DNA of 13,543 bases from CAZKUN01 sp964555935 (GTDB lineage: Bacteria; Armatimonadota; Zipacnadia; Zipacnadales; VGFC01): contig CAZKUN010000240.1 of the NCBI GenBank assembly GCA_964555935.1, forward strand, positions 1 to 13,543. The letters run 5' to 3'. The notes under the pieces were generated by a model. It was not told where the DNA came from. It made no database searches and saw nothing but the letters and a program-made list of their open reading frames with translations. Positions 7,623 through 13,543 of the stretch are shown here, piece after piece (within the stretch, counting starts at the first letter, position 1; each line of letters begins with the position of its first letter). The position numbers were made by a program, and so were the translations under genes.

Positions 7623-10278
7623 AGTGAGTCACCGGCATCTGGCGGACGCCATGGGGGCCGACGTATGTGGTCCCGGGCAGCAGTTCGAACGTAGCCGTCG
7701 CGGTCTCGGGATCCCAGATGAAGCCGGGATCTTGGGTGGTCGTGATCCTCGTGGCGTCGCCCACCGGCGCCACGGCTTCGACGGTATACGGCGACACCCT
7801 CTCTCCGGCGTGATCGACTAGGATCGTGCTTCCCTCCGTTGGAGCAAACGCGCCATCGACCAACAGCGATCGGCTGTCGCGATCAACTCCCAACAGGCCG
7901 TGAGCCGCCGTGGCCCCCGACTCCACCGTTACCTCGCCCCATGCCACGCTGCCGCCCACAACGGTTGCCCGTGTCAACTCGTCTCCCTCGATGACGAGGA
8001 TCGCCAGTTCAGCGTCAGCCTTCAGCGCCAGATCGCGATAGCTCCCGGACGCGCCCGACGCGCCAACCAGGATCAGGTGCGTCCGCGCGCCCATCGCAAC
8101 CTCAACAGCGGCGACCGTTCCCGGCATCTCGAGAACGCGCGCGGAGGTGATGGCCGGCGCGCCCGCGTGCGGCTCGCTGAGACTGATAAACGTCGACTCC
8201 CCGCCTCTTCGCCTGAGCAGCGCAAACGGCCGGTGGTGTTGGTCGATCTCAGCGTCATTCTCGCCCGCGCCGCGGATCGCTGGGCTCGTGCCGGTCATCA
8301 GCTCATCACCCTTGGTCGTCAGCACGAACGTCCGCAGGCCTGCTTCCTGGCCCTCGAATGAGTGGTCAACAGTCGCGATGCCATCGCCTGGACGGTGCGC
8401 GACCACATTCGCCAGGTACCCATAGGCGTAAGCCGGCTCCACGATATCCCAAGCATCCGTCTCGGCCTCGCCAGGCTTGAACTCGAACCCATCGGGGAGC
8501 AGGCTGTCGACCCCCTCGCCCGCGAGCCGCGCTCCCTCCGCCGTCGCCGCCACGCTTGACGGTTCATCGGCGCATCCGTGAAGGAAGTAATCGTGCTGAT
8601 CTCCGCCGGTCACCTCGAACACGTCCAGCAGATAACACGCGTCGCCGCCCGCGCCAATCAGCCCCAGCGTCCTGCGGTACTTGCTCGCCACGTCCGGGTA
8701 GACATGCGGGTTGTCAACGGACACGAGCTGGCAGTCCGAGTCGCTCGCGTCGAAGTACCGGAGCGCCCCATACGTGCTCTTGTCCGCGGTCTGGTTCAGT
8801 AGGTCGATGACGACCGTATTGTGTCCCGCCGTAGCCAACGTCACGCCGCGCGCTTTCGTGTGCGTGTAACCGACATCCGACAGCAGCTCTTTGCCCCCGG
8901 CAAAGAAGATCAGGCTCAGCCCGTCGAAGTGCACGTGCCCATAGCCTGGCGACCAGGTAAGATGGGCCTGCACTTGCGCGTCGCCCGCGCCGCGAGCCAG
9001 ACAAGCATGACCAAGCCCCGGCAATAGGAACGCCGTCGACTCCTCCCGCGCGCGCCAGCTCCCGTTGTGCCACGTGTCATGGACCGGCACCATCCTGCCG
9101 TTAGGCAGGCACATGAGATCCAGGAACGCGGCGGCCTTCTCAAGCAAGGGGAACTCGCCGGCGACATCGAGGTCGTCGAACCGCTCGCCCGTCGCCGGAT
9201 GCTCGTAACCCGGTGGGTCCGAGTACCCCCGGGCGACATCGATGACCACGCCCAGGTTACTGACCGTCTGCGAGTGATACGATGGCGCGCCCTCCTTCCA
9301 CGCGCCGTCGTAGAAGAACCGGGGCTCGACGAAACGCCGCAGCCGGAGAATCGCCTCATGGACGTACTCCGGCCTGCCGACGACTCGGCCGACGCGAACG
9401 AAGTCGCCCCACATGCCCGGACTCATGTTCGTGTAGTCGTCGCGCTGGTCCAGAACATCGTCGGTCGCGTAGACGAGGAATAATTCGATGTCAGAGACCA
9501 CGTCTGTGCCTAGCTCGCGCGACAGCTCTCCCAGCGCATCCGCCTCGGCGATGAGGTCATACGCCTCAACCAGTTTCCGGGGAACGTCCATGTACGACCA
9601 CCACGTCCAGTGCGCGGTCCGATAGTTGCTCCTGCGGTCTTTGGGTGCGATGTTCCCCGGCAGGATCTCCTTCTCGCGGAACGGCAGGTCCACGTGGTAG
9701 CAGTATCCGGGGTACACCTCGCCGAAGCGATGGATGATAAGCGCCGAGCGGCGCGCGTGGTCGGCCTCTCCGGTTAGCACGTGCAACCGCGCGAAGGCGT
9801 TCGCGGCCTCTTCCATCGCGCGGATCTTCAGGTAATCGAGGCGCGCGGCGAAGAAGTGCCGATAGCCCTCATCATCGGCCCAGAACGGATACCGGTGCGT
9901 CTCGCCCGTGGGGCTTTCCACCTTCAGCACGTCATCCATTGGGTACAGGTCGCTCGGGTAAACGTGAGCGCAGTACTTGCAGCGCATCTGCTCTGGCTGG
10001 GCGAGTTCGTACGGCGGAATGTCTGTCGGCTTCCAGTTCACCGCGAACTGCCCCTCCTGGTAGCCCTCGTCGCAGTTGGGACAGTCGGTGAAGTACAGGC
10101 CCGCCTGCGCCGGGACCAACGCCAGCATTTCTTCTTCCGTCATCTCAAGGAGCGGAGCGACTTGGGCGAGAAGAGAGTCACGGTCCGATTCGGGGACTTG
10201 CGTGCCCAGGATCGGCCGCTGGGCTTCAGCATCCGTCGTTGCGAACATCGCCGCGATGAGTGGGATTAGCACCAGCAT
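7606..10278 (-). CDS. Secreted heparinase II/III-family polysaccharide lyase
   Basis: The product is 890 residues with a signal peptide (about 1-19, ending DAEA/Q). An alpha-helical barrel fills the N-terminal half, with 'NMSPGMWGDF' (284-293) and 'EGAPSYHSQT' (329-338; Tyr334 and His335 are candidate catalytic residues). The central heparinase II/III-like beta domain shows 'GYGHVHFDGLSL' (445-456; His448 and His450) and 'ATAGHNTVVID' (482-492; His486), features of this lyase and uronate-acting superfamily. A long C-terminal beta region follows. Unusually, two CxxC pairs (Cys66/69 and Cys100/103) sit before the barrel and look like a zinc ribbon. Such enzymes cleave acidic polysaccharides by beta-elimination; the substrate is not deducible. 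Start ATG 10278 follows a GAGGAG at very short spacing (10281-10286), and the promoter is at 10315-10342. Confidence 0.85.
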   Translation of the reverse strand: MLVLIPLIAAMFATTDAEAQRPILGTQVPESDRDSLLAQVAPLLEMTEEEMLALVPAQAGLYFTDCPNCDEGYQEGQFAVNWKPTDIPPYELAQPEQMRCKYCAHVYPSDLYPMDDVLKVESPTGETHRYPFWADDEGYRHFFAARLDYLKIRAMEEAANAFARLHVLTGEADHARRSALIIHRFGEVYPGYCYHVDLPFREKEILPGNIAPKDRRSNYRTAHWTWWSYMDVPRKLVEAYDLIAEADALGELSRELGTDVVSDIELFLVYATDDVLDQRDDYTNMSPGMWGDFVRVGRVVGRPEYVHEAILRLRRFVEPRFFYDGAWKEGAPSYHSQTVSNLGVVIDVARGYSDPPGYEHPATGERFDDLDVAGEFPLLEKAAAFLDLMCLPNGRMVPVHDTWHNGSWRAREESTAFLLPGLGHACLARGAGDAQVQAHLTWSPGYGHVHFDGLSLIFFAGGKELLSDVGYTHTKARGVTLATAGHNTVVIDLLNQTADKSTYGALRYFDASDSDCQLVSVDNPHVYPDVASKYRRTLGLIGAGGDACYLLDVFEVTGGDQHDYFLHGCADEPSSVAATAEGARLAGEGVDSLLPDGFEFKPGEAETDAWDIVEPAYAYGYLANVVAHRPGDGIATVDHSFEGQEAGLRTFVLTTKGDELMTGTSPAIRGAGENDAEIDQHHRPFALLRRRGGESTFISLSEPHAGAPAITSARVLEMPGTVAAVEVAMGARTHLILVGASGASGSYRDLALKADAELAILVIEGDELTRATVVGGSVAWGEVTVESGATAAHGLLGVDRDSRSLLVDGAFAPTEGSTILVDHAGERVSPYTVEAVAPVGDATRITTTQDPGFIWDPETATATFELLPGTTYVGPHGVRQMPVTHFTPPG

Positions 10279-10314
10279 GACTCCTCGGTCTCCGGGGGAT
10301 AGTAGCCTGTAAAC

Positions 10315-10342
10315 TGTATATCGCGCGCACCTTCGGTGTCAA
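10315..10342 (-). promoter_or_regulatory. Sigma70-type promoter of the heparinase-like gene
   Basis: On the minus strand a perfect TTGACA (complement of 10337-10342) is followed 16 bases later by TATACA (complement of 10315-10320). Initiation near 10308 would give a leader of about 30 bases. It lies in the 84-base gap shared with the divergent NIF3-like gene, for which I see no comparably good promoter. Confidence 0.6.
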
Positions 10343-10362
10343 CGCGAGAAAGAGGCGACCAC

Positions 10363-11322
10363 ATGACCGTCCGAGAGCTGCACGAATTCTCCATCGAGAG
10401 AGGCCTGGAACGCGCGCCCCGCGGTCGTGATGCGCTCGCCCAGCAGATGGTTGACGCTCGCGCCGAATACGAGGCTCTCGACGGCGTCGCCAAGCGAGTC
10501 TTCGACGCCGAGCGCCTCACGAATCCCTTCGGCGACACGCGCATCGCGTGCGGAGACGACGCGACCGAGGTCAACCGTCTGATCTGCGGCGTCAACATCA
10601 CCGGCAGTGAGATACTCCTCGCCGATAACCTCCGCCACCACGGCAAGCCGGTCGACCTGGTGGTGGCACACCACACCTCCGCGATCGGCGGCGGCTTGGG
10701 ATCCGTCCGCGACGCTGTCTGGCCCCAGGTGAAGATGCTGACGAACTTCGGCGTACCCGCCTACAAGGCCGAGAAGCTGGTGCGACCGACTTGCGAGGGC
10801 GATCAGAGGGCCGTTGGCTACAACATCACCCAGATCGCCGAAGCGCTCGACATGCCGCTGATGACCATCCATAGCCCGGCGGATCTCTACATGTTCGAGG
10901 AAGGCACCCGCACCATTCAAGAGGACCAGCCCCAGACGGTCGGAGATCTCCTCGACATCAGTGATTCCTGGCCTGAGGTGCAACAGCTCATCGACAGGGG
11001 CAAGGGCACGGAGATCGTCGTGGGCGATCGGCGCGACCCTCTGGGCAAGACCTACTACGCATTCTACGGTGGGTGGAATCCAACGCCACAGGTGTTCGAG
11101 GCGCTCTGCGATGCCGGTTGCGGGACGCTCTGGGTCGTCGCGACGTCCGAAGAACTCAACCAAGTCGCTCGCGCGCGCAATGCGAGCATCGTCGTCGTGC
11201 CTCACTTCCCCGCCGACAACCTCGGACTCAACATGCTGTTCGACGACGCCATGGACCACTTCGGGGACTTCGATATCGTGGAGACCAGCGACTACCGCCG
11301 CTACGACCGTCGCGCCGACTGA
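10363..11322 (+). CDS. NIF3-like (NGG1-interacting factor 3 family) metal-binding protein
   Basis: The product is a 319-residue cytoplasmic protein from ATG 10363, with GAGG at 10352-10355 seven bases upstream; a GTG at 10336 in frame has no comparable site. The sequence follows a roughly 320-residue type of NIF3 protein that I recognise from thermophilic bacteria: 'NPFGDTRIACGD' (54-65), 'EILLADNLRHHGKPVDLVVAHH' split over 83-104 with His103/His104 as candidate metal ligands, 'MTIHSPAD' (167-174), 'QTVGDLLDI' (191-199), and 'VVVPHFPADNLGLN' (277-290) with His281. The family's biochemical role is unsettled; members bind two metal ions and are often annotated as GTP cyclohydrolase I type 2 homologs. 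It is followed after 9 bases by the URO-D-like gene, implying co-expression. Confidence 0.7.
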   Translation: MTVRELHEFSIERGLERAPRGRDALAQQMVDARAEYEALDGVAKRVFDAERLTNPFGDTRIACGDDATEVNRLICGVNITGSEILLADNLRHHGKPVDLVVAHHTSAIGGGLGSVRDAVWPQVKMLTNFGVPAYKAEKLVRPTCEGDQRAVGYNITQIAEALDMPLMTIHSPADLYMFEEGTRTIQEDQPQTVGDLLDISDSWPEVQQLIDRGKGTEIVVGDRRDPLGKTYYAFYGGWNPTPQVFEALCDAGCGTLWVVATSEELNQVARARNASIVVVPHFPADNLGLNMLFDDAMDHFGDFDIVETSDYRRYDRRAD

Positions 11323-11331
11323 GGAGCAAGC

Positions 11332-12501
11332 ATGACGCCCCGTGAACGGATGCTGACGGCTTTGCGAAACGGCACGCCCGATGTCGTGCCCACGTTTCTG
11401 TGCTACCACGGCCTCTACGCCAACCGCCACGCCACGCTGGAGTACCTGCTGGAGTACGGACGGCGGATGGGCGGCGCGCCCGAGCGCCCCATTGATGCCG
11501 ATGAAGACATCGAGATCCGCCGCCATGCCATCGAGCAGGTCCTTGATCTGTTCATCGGCCGCATCGACCACCAGTTCATCTTCCCCACCGTCCGGACGTT
11601 TGAGGCCGACGTGATGACGCCCCAACTCATCGACACGGCGATCCAGTACCTCGACACAGACCAGCACCGGATCATTGGCGACGGCGCCAACGTGCGCATC
11701 GAAAGCGCCGCCGCTCCCGGGGTCAGCGCCCAGCCTCGCGGCCTGGAGACAGCCGCCGATGTCGACCGTTACTTCGAGCCGCCCCCTCCGTCGGCCACGC
11801 CGCCGCCGACCGGGCCCGACCCCTACGACGACCTCAAGGCCAGACACGCCGCCGCCATCGAAGACTCCTACCGTTGCGGGAGCATCAATTCACCGTTCTG
11901 CATCGCGATCGGCGCTTTCGGGTACGAGGGCGCGATGCTGGCGATGCATGACCGTCCGAGCGTCCTTGCCCACTTCGTCGAGCGCGCGTTGGACCGTTAC
12001 ATCGACACGATCCGAACGGCGCCGGTCGACGGCTTCTGGTTCGACGAGTACTACACTGACGTCATCTCACCAGGTCACTACGAGGAGTACGTTTGGAAGC
12101 CGAACGTGAAGCTGGCGGAGGCGCTGCGCGCGAGCGGCAAGGCCAGCACCTACTACTTCTGCGGTGACATCGTCCCGAAACTTGAGCGCGCCTGCGCCCT
12201 CGAGATCGACGCCATCGCCTTCGAGGAGAGCAAGAAGTGGTTCCACCTCGACATCGCCGAGATCGCCCCCATCGTCAATGGCCGCAAGGCGCTCTGCGGC
12301 AACGTGGATGGCATGAGGTTGCTCCCCAAGGGCTCGCCCGATCAGATCGCGGCCGAGGTGCGTCGCCAGCTCGACGTCGCGGCGGCCGGCGGCGGCTTTG
12401 TCATGGGCGCCGGTAGCCCCATCGCGCCCGACGCTCCGATCTCCAACATGCGCGTCTTCCTCGACGCCACCCGCGAATGCGGACGCTACCCTTCGACTTA
12501 A
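11332..12501 (+). CDS. Uroporphyrinogen decarboxylase/corrinoid methyltransferase-like protein
   Basis: The product is 389 residues, the usual family length, with a GGAG ribosome binding site right after the NIF3-like stop. The N-terminal 'TPRERMLTALRNGTPDVVP' and C-terminal 'GGGFVMGAGSPIAPDAP' (353-369) are signatures of the URO-D/MtaA TIM-barrel superfamily. The substrate-binding arginine motif of true heme-pathway URO-D (RQAGRY) is absent, so a role in heme synthesis is unlikely. Methyltransferase relatives use an HxC...C zinc site. The matching place here reads YYFCGD (274-279), keeping Cys277 but with Tyr for His, so zinc binding is doubtful. A Pro-rich linker (about 150-163) interrupts the barrel. 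Such divergent URO-D proteins are frequent beside sugar-catabolic genes, and their substrates are unknown. Confidence 0.8.
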   Translation: MTPRERMLTALRNGTPDVVPTFLCYHGLYANRHATLEYLLEYGRRMGGAPERPIDADEDIEIRRHAIEQVLDLFIGRIDHQFIFPTVRTFEADVMTPQLIDTAIQYLDTDQHRIIGDGANVRIESAAAPGVSAQPRGLETAADVDRYFEPPPPSATPPPTGPDPYDDLKARHAAAIEDSYRCGSINSPFCIAIGAFGYEGAMLAMHDRPSVLAHFVERALDRYIDTIRTAPVDGFWFDEYYTDVISPGHYEEYVWKPNVKLAEALRASGKASTYYFCGDIVPKLERACALEIDAIAFEESKKWFHLDIAEIAPIVNGRKALCGNVDGMRLLPKGSPDQIAAEVRRQLDVAAAGGGFVMGAGSPIAPDAPISNMRVFLDATRECGRYPST

Positions 12502-12544
12502 GCGAAAATGCTGTATTTACCGTGCATCCCGACACTTACCATTG

Positions 12545-12550
12545 TATAAT
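12545..12550 (+). promoter_or_regulatory. Perfect TATAAT -10 element downstream of the URO-D-like gene
   Basis: TATAAT occurs at 12545-12550 in otherwise GC-rich DNA, 43 bases after the URO-D-like stop codon. Initiation would fall near 12557. I find no good -35 at 16-18 bases upstream, so strength is uncertain. What follows is not coding but rich in stem-loops. Confidence 0.4.
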
Positions 12551-12556
12551 GGAGGC

Positions 12557-12800
12557 CCGCCGCCGGCGTGGGGCAAATGATCAGACAGTGGACATCTCCG
12601 GCAGACGTTGGCCGGAGCAACCGTACGATTGGTGATGCTCTTTGATAGCCGTTCCGGAATGTCCAGTGCGACTCTTGTCTAGGCGAGCCGCTCGACCTTC
12701 CCAGTCGCCTGTTGCAGCAACCCCATAGTCCGTCCCGGTACCAGCCTGACGGCTGGTTATCCGTGATGCTGACACGCGCTCAGCACGACCGCGCGTGTCA
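12557..12800 (+). ncRNA. Candidate structured non-coding RNA
   Basis: No convincing gene covers this stretch, yet perfect stems follow one another. TGGACAT/ATGTCCA (12589-12595 with 12659-12665) encloses CTCCGGC/GCCGGAG (12596-12602 with 12611-12617). GCGACT/AGTCGC (12668-12673 with 12703-12708) encloses CGAG/CTCG (12684-12687 with 12691-12694). GTTGC/GCAAC lies at 12711-12721, ACCAGCC/GGCTGGT at 12740-12757 with a TGAC loop, and the 10-bp TGACACGCGC/GCGCGTGTCA at 12770-12800. It matches none of tmRNA, SRP RNA, RNase P RNA or the common riboswitches as I know their core motifs. It could be a new small RNA, a leader of the downstream gene, or DNA hairpins of a mobile relic. The strand is inferred only from the TATAAT. 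Confidence 0.35.
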
Positions 12801-12823
12801 TCTCGGCGAGAGCGTTCGACCTG

Positions 12824-12850
12824 AGACGTGAAGTAGAACACCAGTCCCAC
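12824..12850 (+). repeat. Imperfect copy of the start of the downstream small gene
   Basis: These 27 bases match 12942-12968, which contain the GTG start of the small membrane protein gene, at 23 positions. The upstream copy reads GTG AAG TAG AAC ACC AGT CCC against GTG AAA CAG AAC CTC AGT CCC downstream. One of the four differences turns a Gln codon into a stop, and another is silent (Lys). Similarity ends after 27 bases on both sides. It looks like a decayed duplicate of the gene start, 118 bases apart. Confidence 0.6.
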
Positions 12851-12890
12851 CTAGCCGTCAACGTGCCGGGCGCCTAGTCTGACATAGGAA

Positions 12891-12936
12891 GGCTCGGGCA
12901 ACCAACACCCCCAGACGGGGGAACCGAAGGGAGTCC
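12891..12936 (+). promoter_or_regulatory. Leader hairpin next to the ribosome binding site of the small membrane protein gene
   Basis: CCCCC (12908-12912) pairs with GGGGG (12917-12921) across AGAC, and outside it TCGG (12894-12897) pairs with CCGA (12924-12927). The AAGGGAG Shine-Dalgarno candidate (12927-12933) begins at the edge of this stem, so folding could affect access to it. The segment 12851-12890 shows nothing else I can name. Confidence 0.35.
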
Positions 12937-12945
12937 AACATAGAC

Positions 12946-13164
12946 GTGAAACAGAACCTCAGTCCCACAGCAATCGTAGTCGCAATCGTAGTTGTCCTGG
13001 CCGTCATCAGCCTCATCGGCTGGAAGGTCATGGCCGGCGGCGGAGAAGACCTTCCCGGCGCTGATGAAGAACAGATCGACGCGACGATGCAGCAGGATAT
13101 GATGGAGTCAATGCAGCAGGGCGGAGCGGCCGGCGGCAGCGCGCCTCCCCCAGCAGGAGAGTAG
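12946..13164 (+). CDS. Small membrane-anchored protein next to the prepilin gene
   Basis: The product is 72 residues from GTG 12946. AAGGGAG lies 12 bases upstream, slightly far, but no other start fits. Residues 8-30 form one hydrophobic helix ('AIVVAIVVVLAVISLIGW' within it). It is followed by an acidic, Met/Gln-rich tail and a Gly/Ala/Pro end (GGAAGGSAPPPAGE). The topology is probably a single-pass anchor with the tail outside. Short proteins of this shape, with 'NLSP' before the helix, are ones I associate with DUF1559 prepilin-like genes in Armatimonadota and Planctomycetota, but I know of no established function. A 27-base copy of its start lies 118 bases upstream. Confidence 0.65.
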   Translation: MKQNLSPTAIVVAIVVVLAVISLIGWKVMAGGGEDLPGADEEQIDATMQQDMMESMQQGGAAGGSAPPPAGE

Positions 13165-13172
13165 TTACACGT

Positions 13173-13192
13173 CCCTCGCGGCGACGCGCGGG
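13173..13192 (+). other. Short GC-rich hairpin between small membrane protein and prepilin genes
   Basis: CCCTCGCG and CGCGCGGG pair at 7 of 8 positions around a GCGA loop. No T-run follows, so it may be an attenuator or mRNA-stabilising hairpin rather than a terminator. The two flanking genes may still share one transcript. Confidence 0.3.
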
Positions 13193-13253
13193 AAGCTCAT
13201 TGTCAACGTACCCATTCGACGCGAAGAAGCATCGGAAGAGAGGCACCAACTTG

Positions 13254-13543
13254 ATGCGGAGAGGTTTTACGCTGATTGAATTGCTGGTTGTAATAGCCAT
13301 CATCGCTATTCTCGCAGCAATTCTATTCCCGGTATTTGCCCGTGCGAGAGAGAAGGCACGTCAAACATCGTGTCTGAGCAACATCAAGGAGATCGGATTG
13401 GCTGAGCTGATGTACGTCGGCGACTACGACGAGCGCAGCCACCGGCCCGTCGGCGACGGTCCTGGCTGGAACTTCATGGGCGGCGGAAACTTGGCCTTAC
13501 CCCCTAAAGCGAGTCCAGGTTCAGTGTTAGTATCTGGGTGTAC
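13254..13543 (+). CDS. Prepilin-like (type II secretion pseudopilin/DUF1559-type) protein, 3' end missing
   Basis: Ninety-six codons are visible before the window ends. The leader is very short (MRRG), followed by the prepilin peptidase site G/FTLIE with the conserved Glu at mature position 5. A hydrophobic helix to about residue 28 then runs into 'FPVFARAREKAR' and 'CLSNIKEIGLAELMYVGDYDE', a combination typical of H-X9-DG/DUF1559 proteins. After membrane insertion and processing such proteins assemble into, or are moved by, type II secretion or type IV pilus-like machinery. ATG 13254 gives the canonical leader; a TTG three bases earlier has better spacing to the GAGAGG at 13238-13243 and may be used instead. 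The N-terminal codons are more AT-rich than in the neighbours. Confidence 0.9.
   Translation, partial: MRRGFTLIELLVVIAIIAILAAILFPVFARAREKARQTSCLSNIKEIGLAELMYVGDYDERSHRPVGDGPGWNFMGGGNLALPPKASPGSVLVSGC

Noticed and set aside
10339..11847. 502-codon minus-strand open frame
   Set aside because: It runs antisense through two recognisable genes (NIF3-like and URO-D-like), is rich in Val/Gly/Arg/His with no domain signature, and is a shadow frame.
12811..12830. TTCGA sequence like a tRNA T-loop
   Set aside because: No acceptor stem, anticodon arm or flanking T-stem could be paired around it.
12581..12850. 89-codon minus-strand open frame in the non-coding stretch
   Set aside because: Composition is Ser/Arg/Thr/Gly-rich with no hydrophobic pattern, no family resemblance and no clear ribosome binding site. 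It overlaps the stem-loop chain, which explains the sequence better.
12880..12940. Resemblance to a c-di-AMP or c-di-GMP riboswitch (GGGGGAACC and GGGCAACC stretches)
   Set aside because: The other conserved blocks of those riboswitches, such as GCTAACCTCG for c-di-AMP or GGGACGCAAAGCC for c-di-GMP-I, are absent nearby.

Overview
The window is GC-rich bacterial DNA, with C/G-ending codons in most genes. The last gene encodes a prepilin-like protein: a GFTLIE cleavage site, a hydrophobic helix, an 'FPVFARAREKAR' stretch and a 'CLSN..EIGLA..MY..DYDE' segment. That H-X9-DG/DUF1559-like architecture is abundant in Armatimonadota and also common in Planctomycetota and Lentisphaerota. Together with the secreted polysaccharide-acting enzymes, this suggests an Armatimonadota-like organism or a related uncultured lineage. 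That assignment rests on recognition alone.

Layout, left to right. Bases 1-1109 (minus): a Gfo/Idh/MocA-type sugar oxidoreductase followed by the first 23 codons of a second gene that leaves the window. Bases 1318-2495 (plus): two small DNA-binding-type genes, one with a HARE-HTH-like winged helix and one resembling phage winged-helix proteins. Each is followed by a perfect inverted repeat, and the first has a good promoter. Bases 2581-7622 (plus): a secreted BNR-type beta-propeller protein, then a very large secreted clan GH-A-like glycosidase. Both reading frames are disturbed at their 3' ends: the propeller ORF lacks a stop and runs into the next gene, and the glycosidase loses its C-terminal beta domain by a one-base frame change. 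Bases 7606-10278 (minus): a secreted heparinase II/III-like polysaccharide lyase, convergent with the glycosidase and overlapping it by 17 bases, with a strong promoter. Bases 10363-12501 (plus): a NIF3-like protein and a URO-D/corrinoid-methyltransferase-like protein, almost certainly one operon. Bases 12502-12945 hold no convincing gene but contain a perfect TATAAT, a chain of perfect stem-loops, and a 27-base imperfect copy of the start of the next gene. Bases 12946-13543 (plus): a 72-residue membrane-anchored protein, then the start of the prepilin-like gene.

The common theme is capture and breakdown of an uncharacterised, probably acidic, polysaccharide. Propeller, glycosidase and lyase carry signal peptides, and the oxidoreductase could act on released sugars in the cytoplasm. 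The two DNA-binding genes sit between these parts with less biased codon use, so they may be inserted. The most novel-looking material is the structured non-coding stretch at 12545-12945. No CRISPR array, tRNA, rRNA or insertion sequence was seen.
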